DNA of 23,408 nucleotides from an uncultured Eubacteriales bacterium (GCA_900547955.1 URIR01000031.1:1-23408), one strand, 5' to 3'; shown: positions 8,044 through 16,874, counted from the first letter of the stretch. Notes: generated by a model not told the origin, from the letters alone. Translations and numbers: made by a program.

Positions 8044-9585
8044 TTAATTTCCGCCGCCCTGCCAGTACTTCCTATCCAGATTGCGGTACTGCACAGCTTC
8101 AGCAACATGCATATCCTCTATGCGCTCGCTTGCTCCCAAATCCGCAATAGTGCGCGCCAGCTTTAAAACACGGGTATATGCGCGGGCGCTTAATTTCAGA
8201 GTATTAAATGCATTTTTCAGGAGTCTTTCAGCCTGAGGAGATAAAACGCAGAACTTATTCATCTGAGCGCTGCTCATCTGCGAATTGGCATGACAGACGC
8301 TTCCTTCAAATCGGCGCGACTGTATTTCCCGCGCGGCGCAAACCCGTCTTTTTATGCTTTGGGAGCTTTCCTCCTCCTGCTCCTGCCTTATTTGGCTGTA
8401 AGTGACCTCCTCCGCCTCTATCTGTATATCAATCCTGTCCAGCAAGGGGCCGCTTATACGCGAAAGATACCGGCTTATCTGAGAGGGAGTGCATTTACAT
8501 TCCTTAATACGCGAGCCGTAATTTCCGCACGGGCACGGATTCATAGCAGCCACCAGCATAAAGCGCGCCGGATAGCTCACGCTGCCCGCCGCGCGGGAAA
8601 CCGTAATAAACCCGTCCTCCAGCGGCTGTCTCAGCGCCTCCAATGCCGCCCGCGAGCATTCGGGCAGCTCGTCTAAAAAAAGCACTCCATTATGAGCTAA
8701 GGACGCTTCGCCCGGCCTCGCCTTAGGGCCGCCGCCCGTAAGCGCAGGAGCGCTTGCGGTATGGTGAGGCGCTCTGAACGGACGCTCGGTAATTATTCCC
8801 CGGGCGCAGTCCAGCACTCCCGCCGCTGAATGTATCTTAGTTACCTCCAGCGCTTCTTCAAAGGATAAATCGGGCAATATGGAGGGCAGCGCCCGAGCCA
8901 GCATGGTTTTGCCAGAGCCGGGAGGCCCCAGAAGCAGTATATTATGGCCGCCGGCCGCCGCTATTTCCATGGCGCGCTTGGCCGCGGCCTGACCCTTTAT
9001 CCGGCAGAAATCCTCCGCGGCCGGCTCAGCCTTTTTAAGAGCGTCCCAGACCACGTTGGGAACCCGCTCCAATTTAATGTCTCCTTCAAAAAACCGCACC
9101 AAACGGTCCAGCGTATCCAGCGCATATATCTCCATATCCGAAATAAAGCGCGCCTCAGCCTGGTTGCCCGCCGGCACTACGGCCTTTTTAAAGCCCTGCT
9201 CCCGCGCGGCAAGCAGGATGGGCATTACTCCATGCACAGGGCGTATATCCCCGCTTAATGATAACTCGCCAATTAAAATAAAATCATCAGGCATAAATTT
9301 AAGCTGGCCGCTGGAAAAAAGTATGCCGGCAGCTATTGGAAGATCGTAAAGCGTTCCCTCCTTGCGGACGTCAGCAGGAGCAAGATTGACGGTTATCCGA
9401 CCCGGCGGCAGAGAAAAACCGCTGTTTTTTATCGCGGAACGCACCCTTTCCTTCGACTCCTTAACAGCCGCGTCAGGCAGGCCCACCGTCTCCAGGCCGG
9501 GCAGCCCGCCTGATATATCCGTTTCCACCAGCACCTGGCGCCCGTCCAGACCGTTAAGCGCAAAGCTTCTTACCCTTGAAAGCAT
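8044..9585 (-). CDS. comM: ComM/YifB-family AAA+ ATPase (Mg-chelatase-like)
   Basis: A 513-residue protein of the YifB/ComM family. In naturally transformable bacteria ComM is a helicase that extends heteroduplex during integration of donor DNA. The N-terminal Lon-protease-like domain begins MLSRVRSFALNGLDG, which fixes the start. A GAGGAGG site lies 12 bases upstream. The AAA+ core has Walker A GPPGSGKT (220–227), Walker B VLFLDE (301–306) and a cysteine cluster NPCPCG (349–354) with KECKC (361–365). A Mg-chelatase C-terminal domain follows. It is bounded by a terminator downstream and a 186 nt gap upstream, so it may have its own promoter, which I could not identify with confidence. Confidence 0.95.
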   Translation of the reverse strand: MLSRVRSFALNGLDGRQVLVETDISGGLPGLETVGLPDAAVKESKERVRSAIKNSGFSLPPGRITVNLAPADVRKEGTLYDLPIAAGILFSSGQLKFMPDDFILIGELSLSGDIRPVHGVMPILLAAREQGFKKAVVPAGNQAEARFISDMEIYALDTLDRLVRFFEGDIKLERVPNVVWDALKKAEPAAEDFCRIKGQAAAKRAMEIAAAGGHNILLLGPPGSGKTMLARALPSILPDLSFEEALEVTKIHSAAGVLDCARGIITERPFRAPHHTASAPALTGGGPKARPGEASLAHNGVLFLDELPECSRAALEALRQPLEDGFITVSRAAGSVSYPARFMLVAAMNPCPCGNYGSRIKECKCTPSQISRYLSRISGPLLDRIDIQIEAEEVTYSQIRQEQEEESSQSIKRRVCAAREIQSRRFEGSVCHANSQMSSAQMNKFCVLSPQAERLLKNAFNTLKLSARAYTRVLKLARTIADLGASERIEDMHVAEAVQYRNLDRKYWQGGGN

Positions 9586-9647
9586 ACCCGCCTTTTTCCT
9601 CCTCTAAAACATTTTTTATAACCAGCGGCGCCGGCTCGCCCCGCCCT

Positions 9648-9675
9648 ATGCCCCGCTTAAAATTAAGCGGGGCAT
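9648..9675. repeat. Hairpin in the gtrA–comM gap
   Basis: Perfect 13 bp arms (ATGCCCCGCTTAA and complement) flank an AA centre. Without a following T-run on either strand it is not a clear terminator. It could slow polymerase between gtrA and comM or act in the comM leader. Confidence 0.5.
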
Positions 9676-9771
9676 AAATGAGCGCGCCTGCCGCTTTTCC
9701 CGCCCCTATGTTTTTCCCTTTAGCCGAATCCGTCCGCACCCCAGCCGCTTATATTGGGGCGCGCAATTATA

Positions 9772-10245
9772 TTATTCCCGCCCGCTCGCCTGCTTCCCGG
9801 CGTTCCGAAAAACCACAAACTTATTGCCCAGGAAATTAAGCACGGTAGTAAAGGGCAGAGTTATCAATTTAGCCAGCTCCTCTACCACTCCTAACGTGCC
9901 CAGCAGCCGGCAGCTCAGCCAGGTCAGCCCGTAAAGAAGGCCGTTGAGCACTAAAAACAGCGCAATTCTTCTGCCTGACCACTTCTTCTGCTCAAAGGTC
10001 CAGCGCGAATTGCATATAAAGGAGCAAACCACTCCCGCGCACCAGCCCAAGCCTATGGCCAGAAAATCTAAATTTTCATTTCTCCCCAATACAAGATTAT
10101 AGCTCAGTACGAATACGCCGTAATCTACCAGCGTATTAAGCGCGCCCACCAAACAGAAGCGCACAAACTGCTTAAACGCCGTATACTTATTTTCTCCCAG
10201 CTTATCCAGCAGCCAGCCCTTTATTTTATCTATAAGCTCCTTCAA
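9772..10245 (-). CDS. GtrA-family membrane protein
   Basis: A 157-residue protein with four hydrophobic helices and the GtrA signature near its N-terminus (FVRFCLVGALNTLVDYGVF, about residues 27–45). GtrA-like proteins are thought to help move polyprenyl-phosphate-linked sugars across the membrane for glycosyltransferases that work on the outer face. The start codon is TTG (10243–10245), supported by an AAAGGAG site about seven bases upstream. It begins 18 nt after the stop of the giant glycosyltransferase gene, so the two almost certainly share a transcript. A role in supplying lipid-linked sugar to that enzyme is the natural inference. Confidence 0.85.
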   Translation of the reverse strand: MKELIDKIKGWLLDKLGENKYTAFKQFVRFCLVGALNTLVDYGVFVLSYNLVLGRNENLDFLAIGLGWCAGVVCSFICNSRWTFEQKKWSGRRIALFLVLNGLLYGLTWLSCRLLGTLGVVEELAKLITLPFTTVLNFLGNKFVVFRNAGKQASGRE

Positions 10246-10263
10246 GACAAAACTCCTTTTCTA

Positions 10264-13200
10264 TCAGCTATGGAAGGTCCAGGACGGCAGCCATACCAGG
10301 AAATTATCCACATACCAGCGGGACACCAGCATGCCCGAATAAACGGGATAGAACATAACGAACAATACCAGCGCAAATGCAAAAAACGCAATTATTCCGG
10401 CAGACACGCGCTTTTTATTTCGGCCCTGCGCGCACTCATAAAGCTTTTTAAAGACATAAACCGTAAAGGCCATTATAAAGGGCAGAGAAGCAAAATAATG
10501 GTATATAAAGGTGGACCTGGGCACCAGTATCCAGGCCAGATAATTAGCTGCAAGCCCCAGAGTGATAAAGAGCAGCATCTGTACTTCCCTGTTCCGCCTT
10601 AAAAGCATTTGAGGGGATGTAACCTGATATCTGCGGGCCGCCTTTTTGACCAGTATTGCAATGCTTATCACCGTGCAGACCAGACCCGCCCACCATATAA
10701 GGGGATTGCCGCAGCAGGAAATGCATTCCATCATGCCCGCGGGCGCAGTATCCACGCCGTCGTAGAACCACATGGGACGCGCCATAACCGGCCATTCGTA
10801 CCAGGGAGAGCGGAAGCCGTGGCTGTCCGAAAGCCCTGAATGGTAATTGAACATTGCCTCCTGATTCTGCCAGATTATATCATACCACTTCTTGCCCAGA
10901 TTCTCAGGCGTATCAAAATACGGTATATAGCTCAGGCAGTATATTATCACAGGTATAATAACAAAGAACAGCACGCAGAACAGCAGCGTCAGAATTACAT
11001 TGCGCAGGCAGCTGTCGCTTATATGCTTTAAATACTTTATTTCGGCCTGGCTGTATTTTTCCGGACGCTTAACTGCGTCCAGCGCGCGCGTATATTCCAT
11101 TATCCTGCGCCCCAGGCTTATAAAGAAGATAATCGCAAGCCCCGCGCCGGCATAAAGGCATATCCATTTTGTAGCGGCTCCCAGCCCGAAGAATATGCCC
11201 GAAAGTCCAAGCGGAATAAAGGTTTTCCATAGCTTGTCCTCATAAAAGCTCATGGTATAGTATTTATACATGCACAGGAACATCAGAATGATAAACAGTA
11301 CTGAATAGGAATCTATGGTAGCTATCCTGGTCTGTACAAAATGCATGCCGTCAAGAGTCATAAGCAGCATTAAGGCCGAAGCCCATACCCGCTTCTTAAA
11401 CAGCAGCTTGCCGAAAATATACATGGCGGGCAGCATCAGAATGCCGGCTACTGTGCCGCAGAAGCGCCATCCAAAAGGATTCATGCCAAAGGCGCGGATG
11501 CCCATGGACATTATTACCTTGCCCAGGGGCGGATGAGTCCATTCGTATACGTTCCAGCTGTTTATATGCTCGTAGGCCGTGCGCGCATGATATATTTCGT
11601 CAAAATACATGCAGGACATATATGTGCGCACAGCGGCGGTATCCTGCTCGTCGGCCAGGCAAAGCGCGCCGTGCTCTCCTGAAACGCCCTGCACGCTCTG
11701 CACAGGCACAATAATATCCTCCTGCGCATCCTGATAAAATACTATTTCATTTACGCGCATGCCCTTATTAACGCTGTCCGAAACTATCTTGAAATAGCGC
11801 GCGCGCACATTGACCGTCTTATCTCCGTTCAATTCGCCCGGCTGATTCCATACAAACAGCTTAAAGCTGTTGAATTTCAGAGTGTCCAGGGTATTCCAGT
11901 TGACCCCGTCCTCCGAATAATAGAGATACATATAATAATCGACGGCCACTTCCTGTACGTTAAGATTTAAATATATGCGCTCTATATCATATACCGCCCC
12001 AAAATCTATTACCGCCTCTTCCCCAGGCGTTTGACTCTCCCAATATGAGGAGGGGGTATACTCGGTAGAGCCCAGATTTATAAAGGCAACCACCGAATAG
12101 ATTATAGTTACCACGGCCATTATCAAAATATCCTTTAAATCAAGCAGCCGCTTTTTATGCGCCCTGTTGAAATCATGCCGGCGCTTGGATTCAAGCGCAG
12201 CTATAACCTTAAGCTCTTGCAGGCTCTCCGCCTTGCGCACAAGAGGCGTGCCGTCAGAGGCAATCTGCTCCCCTTGGCAGGGCGGCACGCTCTGAGAGCC
12301 TTCAGTATTTTCCGCGCCCGAGGCTTTTTCCACACTCTCCGCACTCTCCGCAATTCCCGGGCCTGCCGCTTTTTCCGCGCTTGCCGCGCTCTCCGCAATT
12401 CCCGGGCCTGCTGCTTCTTCCGCGCTTGCCGCGCCCCCCGCAATTCCCGGGCCCGCTGCTTCTTCCGCGCTTGCCGCGCCCCCCGCAATTCCCGGGCCGC
12501 CCGAATTATCCATATTTTCCGCTCCGGCTGGAATATCCTTGCTTGCCGTATTATCAGCATTGTCCGCGTTCTCCATTCCGCCAGGCAAGCCGCTGTTATT
12601 TTTGTTCATATCATCCATAGCAATACTCTCATCCCGCAATATTATAGGAGTAAAATCATCCCCGCCCCGTCCGGAGCCAATAAGCTCAAACTCCTTTATA
12701 TGCCCTCCCCTTATTGAAAAGGCCACATACACCAGATACGCATACAGCAGGCATATTAAAAGGGAGCCTATTATCATAAAGGGGCTGTCCGCCGCCATAT
12801 AGCTCTGGCTCTCATTGCCCGTATAGGCCTTTCCGCCGTAGGCATAGAGCACAAGCGCCACATTCAGATAATGCACGCCCGACAGTCCGGCGTAGGCGTA
12901 TATGAGCCGCCTGTCCTTATATACGACAAAGGCCATAAGTATCAGAGCCAGCGCGGGGAACATATATCTTTCATGCACCATAGCCGGAAGAGTGGCCACA
13001 CCCGCGGCAATAACAGCCGCGGCAAGGAACATATTTCTGTTCTTGGGCTCTAATTTATACCCGTTTTTTCCGTTCCTGGCGCGCACGCGCTTAAACCAGT
13101 ACAAAAGAGTGGGAATAATTATGGCCAGCGCCATCATTACGGCATTTATAATATTATAGCTTATGCCCAGGAACTCGCCTTGGTTTACATTCACCCACTG

Positions 13201-14757
13201 GCCCCCTATCAGGCCGAAGAAATCAAAGGCGGAGAGGGTGCCGTAGGGATATTGGCCCATAGTGTTGAAATAATGCTCCAGCAGCCAGAAAATATTAGCG
13301 CCGTCCGGCATGAATATATAGCTCAATGCAAAGAATATGGCTATTGAACCCAGCATGGAGCCGGAAAAGGCCAGCACGCGCTTTTTAGCGACATCCCGTT
13401 TTTCGCCCCTAAAATCCTGAGCGCATTCAATCATGCCCTTAACCGCTCCAAAGAGCATAATAGGCGCGAATATCAGAGCCTGGGGCTTTATTAGCAGCGC
13501 GGCGAGATATGAGAAAACTCCCAAAGCGTATCTGCGCTTGATAAAGAAGTATATGGCCAGGACGATAAACAGCATAAGCACCGAATCCACCTGACCCCAG
13601 GAGGCGCTGTTAATTATAACGGCGGGATTAAACACATACACCGCCGCAAGGCATGCGCCCGCGCGCGTTCCCAGCTTTTTGGAGGCCACGCGGTATATAA
13701 ACCAGCCCAGAATCAAATCGCAGGCTATGGGAATCAGCTTAAGCAGCACAAGGCCCATGGGGCTGTCCAGAGTCCCCAGGGGCAGATTCAGCCATTTGGC
13801 CAGAGTGCCTATAACGCCCAGGAAAATCATATAAAGAGGCGGATAATCACAATGGGTATTATAGAGATTGAGCGGGTCCTGGGCCATTGTGCCCGCCCAG
13901 CTTGAGAAGCAGTTTATATCGGTATAAAAGCCGCGGACATTAGAGGCCTTATAAACCCTTATCAGCAGTCCTATAAAGAGGATAAGCCATATCCACCACT
14001 TTTCACGAAAGAGATTATTATTCATGCGGTAGCCGAAGGTAAACACCAATATAACGGCCAGTATAAACAGCAGGCCCAGTCCCATGGATTTGCCCTCTAT
14101 GGCCTGTACGTCGCCGGAGGGACGGGTATCTCCGCCGTTAAGCGTAGACGCCCAGCTTACGGGCACTACTCCCTCGGGAACTGAATCCACCTGCACCAAT
14201 TCAACATTGTCAAAATAAGCGGTGCCCATGGAATCTCCGCTGTAAAAGCCCAGACGCATGGCCACAAGCACGCTCCTCTGCCCGGCGCCCGTCTGGCCGT
14301 AAAAATCTATGCGCGTCCAGGAGCTGTCCCCCGAAAGCGTCTGGCTGATATAAAACATCTCCATAACCGAGACGTTGGCGCAGGCTTTATTGGAGTCTAT
14401 GCCCGATTTAGCCTTAACATCCTCAGTTTTCACCCAGGCGCTGAGCCGGTACACGGCGTTGGGATTGACCGAAACCTTTTGGACAAACCGCGCGTCGTTA
14501 TAGCTGCCGCTTACTATTTTAGCGCTGTTCCCCTCGTATCCATCCGACTGAACGGAGAATTCCGCTCCGGCGGTATAGGCTTCGGTATACCATTCGGCCG
14601 GAAGCCCGTTTTCAACCTCCTCAAAGCCGCCGTTCTTTATCAAATTTACCTCTTTAGGCTGAAAGCCCACAAAGGAGGAAATAATAAGCGCGGCGGCGAC
14701 AGCCAGAATTAAAACTCCGGCTGTTATAAGGATAATTTTCTTGGTTTTTTTCTTCAT
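10264..14757 (-). CDS. Two-enzyme GT-C glycosyltransferase (Gpi18-like + PMT/GT39) with carbohydrate-binding-like domains
   Basis: A 1497-residue membrane protein. In order: membrane anchor (about 9–31); a CBM-like beta-sandwich (36–191, NGGFEE start, FDNVELV end); a first multi-helix GT-C domain (about 225–680), with acidic FYTD (277–280) and DYPPLY (304–309) resembling Gpi18-like mannosyltransferases; a low-complexity linker (about 700–870) with four 15-residue repeats (754–813); a membrane helix (about 875–895); a discoidin/F5-8C-like domain (about 895–1010); and a PMT (GT39) domain (about 1045–1497) with catalytic DE at 1053–1054 and THPPLGK (1074–1080). PMTs transfer mannose from a lipid carrier to Ser/Thr on the outer face. 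AGGTG precedes the ATG. The gene lies 15 nt after rnhB–yraN and 18 nt before gtrA. The sugar and acceptor are inferred. Confidence 0.9.
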   Translation of the reverse strand: MKKKTKKIILITAGVLILAVAAALIISSFVGFQPKEVNLIKNGGFEEVENGLPAEWYTEAYTAGAEFSVQSDGYEGNSAKIVSGSYNDARFVQKVSVNPNAVYRLSAWVKTEDVKAKSGIDSNKACANVSVMEMFYISQTLSGDSSWTRIDFYGQTGAGQRSVLVAMRLGFYSGDSMGTAYFDNVELVQVDSVPEGVVPVSWASTLNGGDTRPSGDVQAIEGKSMGLGLLFILAVILVFTFGYRMNNNLFREKWWIWLILFIGLLIRVYKASNVRGFYTDINCFSSWAGTMAQDPLNLYNTHCDYPPLYMIFLGVIGTLAKWLNLPLGTLDSPMGLVLLKLIPIACDLILGWFIYRVASKKLGTRAGACLAAVYVFNPAVIINSASWGQVDSVLMLFIVLAIYFFIKRRYALGVFSYLAALLIKPQALIFAPIMLFGAVKGMIECAQDFRGEKRDVAKKRVLAFSGSMLGSIAIFFALSYIFMPDGANIFWLLEHYFNTMGQYPYGTLSAFDFFGLIGGQWVNVNQGEFLGISYNIINAVMMALAIIIPTLLYWFKRVRARNGKNGYKLEPKNRNMFLAAAVIAAGVATLPAMVHERYMFPALALILMAFVVYKDRRLIYAYAGLSGVHYLNVALVLYAYGGKAYTGNESQSYMAADSPFMIIGSLLICLLYAYLVYVAFSIRGGHIKEFELIGSGRGGDDFTPIILRDESIAMDDMNKNNSGLPGGMENADNADNTASKDIPAGAENMDNSGGPGIAGGAASAEEAAGPGIAGGAASAEEAAGPGIAESAASAEKAAGPGIAESAESVEKASGAENTEGSQSVPPCQGEQIASDGTPLVRKAESLQELKVIAALESKRRHDFNRAHKKRLLDLKDILIMAVVTIIYSVVAFINLGSTEYTPSSYWESQTPGEEAVIDFGAVYDIERIYLNLNVQEVAVDYYMYLYYSEDGVNWNTLDTLKFNSFKLFVWNQPGELNGDKTVNVRARYFKIVSDSVNKGMRVNEIVFYQDAQEDIIVPVQSVQGVSGEHGALCLADEQDTAAVRTYMSCMYFDEIYHARTAYEHINSWNVYEWTHPPLGKVIMSMGIRAFGMNPFGWRFCGTVAGILMLPAMYIFGKLLFKKRVWASALMLLMTLDGMHFVQTRIATIDSYSVLFIILMFLCMYKYYTMSFYEDKLWKTFIPLGLSGIFFGLGAATKWICLYAGAGLAIIFFISLGRRIMEYTRALDAVKRPEKYSQAEIKYLKHISDSCLRNVILTLLFCVLFFVIIPVIIYCLSYIPYFDTPENLGKKWYDIIWQNQEAMFNYHSGLSDSHGFRSPWYEWPVMARPMWFYDGVDTAPAGMMECISCCGNPLIWWAGLVCTVISIAILVKKAARRYQVTSPQMLLRRNREVQMLLFITLGLAANYLAWILVPRSTFIYHYFASLPFIMAFTVYVFKKLYECAQGRNKKRVSAGIIAFFAFALVLFVMFYPVYSGMLVSRWYVDNFLVWLPSWTFHS
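12319..12498 (-). repeat. Four tandem 45 bp repeats in the linker
   Basis: Four consecutive 45 bp units encode GPGIA-(GG or ES)-AASAE-(E or K)-AA with small changes (residues 754–813 of the giant glycosyltransferase). They keep the reading frame, so unit number could vary between strains and change the spacing between the two enzyme halves. Confidence 0.85.
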
Positions 14758-14772
14758 AAAAGCACCTACCGT

Positions 14773-15777
14773 TTATTCAAATGCATTTTTTATATGTCTT
14801 ATATCGCCAAATGAGAGCGGGCCGGATAATTCCAGCACGTCAAAGCGAGCGGGCAAAGTTATCCTGTTCTGGTCCAGATACGCCTGAGCGGCCCTTTTAA
14901 GGCATTCCTGCTTGCGCAGAGCGACCGCCTGAGCGCCCTCTCCCCAAACTCCGTTAGAGCGGTATTTAATTTCAGCAAACACAATTATGCCTGAATCATT
15001 TGCTATTATATCTATTTCCCCGCCCTGAACGACGTAATTCCTTGCTAATATCTTATAGCCCAGGGCCTCTAAATACCCGCAGGCCGCTTCCTCAGCCAAA
15101 TTCCCCCGGCCCCTTAGCCCCTCGCTTTTACGCTTTGGAGTTAAAAAGGAGAGCCTGTGTATAGGACACGGGCCGTATTTTTCCAGCATTGCCCTATGCT
15201 GCGGCGTGCCGTAGCCTTTATGCTTTTCAAAGCCGTACTGGGGATATTGCAGCGCGTATTCCAGCATTAATCTGTCTCTGGTAACCTTAGCGACTATAGA
15301 AGCGGCCGCTATGCACAAGCTGACGCCGTCTCCGCCTATCACAGCCTGCTCTCTCTTTTTATCCAGCGCGCCCGGCAGAACGTTGCCGTCCGCGAGCAGA
15401 TAATCAACAGGAGCCTTGGAAGCCTCCACGGCCCTGCGCATAGCCAGCAGGGCCGCGCGGAGAATATTTATTCTGTCTATCTCCTCCTGGCTGGCCATGC
15501 CTATACCCACATACCTGGCCTCAGCAATTATTTTATCATAAAGCGCGTCTCTTTTAGAGGCTGAAAGCTTCTTGGAATCGTTTGCCTCCAGGGGAGGATT
15601 ATCATAATCCAGCACGACGCACGCGGCCACTACCGGCCCCGCCAGCGGACCGCGGCCCGCCTCGTCCGTGCCCGCCAGGCAATTAACGCCGCGTTCAAGA
15701 TATTTTTTATCATATTCAAGCCGTTTCAGGGCCTGTTCCAGCTTTTGCTGACCTGTCAAAGCTTTCCCGCCTTTCAA
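14773..15777 (-). CDS. rnhB: Ribonuclease HII fused to YraN-type nuclease domain
   Basis: Residues 1–215 are RNase HII, which cuts RNA in RNA–DNA hybrids and at single ribonucleotides in DNA. The acidic site is D38/E39 (DEAGRGPLAGPV), D130 (LADG) and D150. Residues 222–334 are a complete YraN (UPF0102) domain, a predicted PD-(D/E)xK nuclease of unknown role, with E254, D256 and E269-I-K271. These are usually two adjacent genes. Here a linker of about ten residues joins them in one frame. The start shown is TTG, overlapping the rbgA stop (TTGA). A second TTG at 15759, behind GGCGGGAAAG, is an alternative. The gene is inside the rbgA operon. Confidence 0.92.
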   Translation of the reverse strand: MKGGKALTGQQKLEQALKRLEYDKKYLERGVNCLAGTDEAGRGPLAGPVVAACVVLDYDNPPLEANDSKKLSASKRDALYDKIIAEARYVGIGMASQEEIDRINILRAALLAMRRAVEASKAPVDYLLADGNVLPGALDKKREQAVIGGDGVSLCIAAASIVAKVTRDRLMLEYALQYPQYGFEKHKGYGTPQHRAMLEKYGPCPIHRLSFLTPKRKSEGLRGRGNLAEEAACGYLEALGYKILARNYVVQGGEIDIIANDSGIIVFAEIKYRSNGVWGEGAQAVALRKQECLKRAAQAYLDQNRITLPARFDVLELSGPLSFGDIRHIKNAFE

Positions 15778-16607
15778 AGGGGCTGTTCAAAGGTTACGCG
15801 GCCTATACGGCCGCTGCGCAATTCGTTAAGGATAGTTTCGGCGCCCCGCAGCCGGTCGGGACGTCCGCCTTTTAGCACAAAGCCTCTTTTGAGGCATATA
15901 TTATCAAAGGTTTCAAGCGGCTGAGTATCCACGGGCACGCCGTATCTGCCGGCCAGCAGCTGGGGATACATTGCGGACAGGTCTTTCACCAGGCAAAGGG
16001 CCAGCTCCTCCTTATCCAGCGTATCGTCGTTAATAGCGCCGGTATACGCCAAACGGACGGCGCTCTGCTGGTCGTCCAGGCGCGGCCATAGCAGCCCTGG
16101 GCAATCAAGCAGCTCCATATATTCTCCCACCTTTATCCACTGCTTTCCCCTCGTAACTCCGGGCTTGTCCCCCGTTTTAGCGCGCGCCTGGCCGGCGAGC
16201 ATATTTATAAGAGTAGACTTGCCCGAATTGGGTATGCCGCAGACCAGCAGGCGCAAGGTTTTATTTATACCTCTCTGCCTGTAGCTTTCAATTTCAGGGC
16301 GCAAGAGTCGGTTTATCATTTCCAGCAGTTCCCGGCGGCTGCCTGAGCGCGCGCATATCTGGGCCGCCTCATAGCTTCCGGAATGAAAATATTCAAGCCA
16401 AAGCCTGGTTTTTTCAGGGTCGGCTAAATCTGATTTATTTAAAACGAATATTTGCTTTTTATTTTTAAGCAGCTTATCCAAATCCGGATTACGGCTGGAA
16501 TAGGGCAGGCGCGCGTCCAGCATTACAATCGCAGCGTCTATTATTTTTAAATTTTCCTCCAGCATTCGCCTGGCTGAGGCCATATGGCCCGGATACCAAT
16601 TTATCAT
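15774..16607 (-). CDS. rbgA: Ribosome assembly GTPase RbgA (YlqF)
   Basis: Late-stage assembly factor for the 50S ribosomal subunit. The 277-residue protein has the circularly permuted G-motif order that defines the family: G4 NKSD at 57–60, then G1 GIPNSGKST (124–132), G2 GVTRG (150–154) and G3 DCPG (168–171), followed by a C-terminal helical domain. The start INWYPGHM is the classic RbgA N-terminus. The ribosome binding site is weak (AAAGG about 12 bases upstream). It is the first gene of the minus-strand operon and overlaps rnhB–yraN. Confidence 0.96.
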   Translation of the reverse strand: MINWYPGHMASARRMLEENLKIIDAAIVMLDARLPYSSRNPDLDKLLKNKKQIFVLNKSDLADPEKTRLWLEYFHSGSYEAAQICARSGSRRELLEMINRLLRPEIESYRQRGINKTLRLLVCGIPNSGKSTLINMLAGQARAKTGDKPGVTRGKQWIKVGEYMELLDCPGLLWPRLDDQQSAVRLAYTGAINDDTLDKEELALCLVKDLSAMYPQLLAGRYGVPVDTQPLETFDNICLKRGFVLKGGRPDRLRGAETILNELRSGRIGRVTFEQPL

Positions 16608-16668
16608 TTGAGCTTCAGCCTTTACAATTTATTACGTATAAATAGATTGGAATACTCATACGTTTATC

Positions 16669-16697
16669 ATTATACAATACTTTCTCTATAATATCCA
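16669..16697 (-). promoter_or_regulatory. Promoter of the rbgA operon
   Basis: On the minus strand TGGATA (16692–16697) and TATAAT (16669–16674) are 17 bases apart, about 60 nt upstream of the rbgA start. A 9 bp inverted repeat (ATCCAGCAT 16693–16701; ATGCTGGAT 16732–16740) overlaps the -35 region and may be an operator. The gene-free stretch 16608–17157 holds this promoter, a G-tract, two extra hairpins and palindrome copy 2. Confidence 0.65.
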
Positions 16698-16741
16698 GCA
16701 TTAATTTTCTAATATATCTAACGAAACTTAGATGCTGGATT

Positions 16742-16786
16742 GGGGGGGAAGGCGGGGGCGGGGGGGGGGGGGGGGGGGCGGGGGGG
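16742..16786 (+). repeat. Extreme G-tract
   Basis: Apart from two adenines and three cytosines, all 45 bases are G, including an unbroken run of 19 G (16760–16778). Several runs of five or more G allow G-quadruplex folding of the plus strand. The exact length is unreliable because such runs are prone to sequencing and assembly error. Confidence 0.8.
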
Positions 16787-16788
16787 AC

Positions 16789-16874
16789 GCTCAATGCCCT
16801 GTTTCGGGATAGCGGAGCTATCCCGAAACAGGGCATTGAGCCTGCGTCCGGCGCCCTATGGGCGCCGGACGCAG
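16789..16874. repeat. Two hairpins between G-tract and palindrome copy 2
   Basis: First hairpin: perfect 25 bp arms (16789–16813, 16817–16841) around GGA. Second: perfect 15 bp arms (16842–16856, 16860–16874, CTGCGTCCGGCGCCC) around TAT. They are joined without a gap. They resemble the long hairpins of the branched palindromes but lack the three-hairpin core. Confidence 0.8.

Noticed and set aside
9554..9739. Minus-strand frame of 61 codons overlapping the comM start
   Set aside because: It has no recognisable ribosome binding site or domain, crosses the 9648–9675 hairpin and overlaps comM. It is best read as chance.
12319..12498. CRISPR-like spaced repeats
   Set aside because: The units are directly abutting and encode protein in frame, with no unique spacers. 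No cas gene is present.
12157..12717. Plus-strand frame of 186 codons with repeats
   Set aside because: It is the complement of the linker repeats in the giant glycosyltransferase. Its Arg/Ala periodicity comes from those repeats.
16615..16836. Minus-strand open frame with a proline-rich stretch
   Set aside because: The prolines only reflect the G-tract, and the frame runs over hairpins and the rbgA promoter. It has no convincing ribosome binding site.
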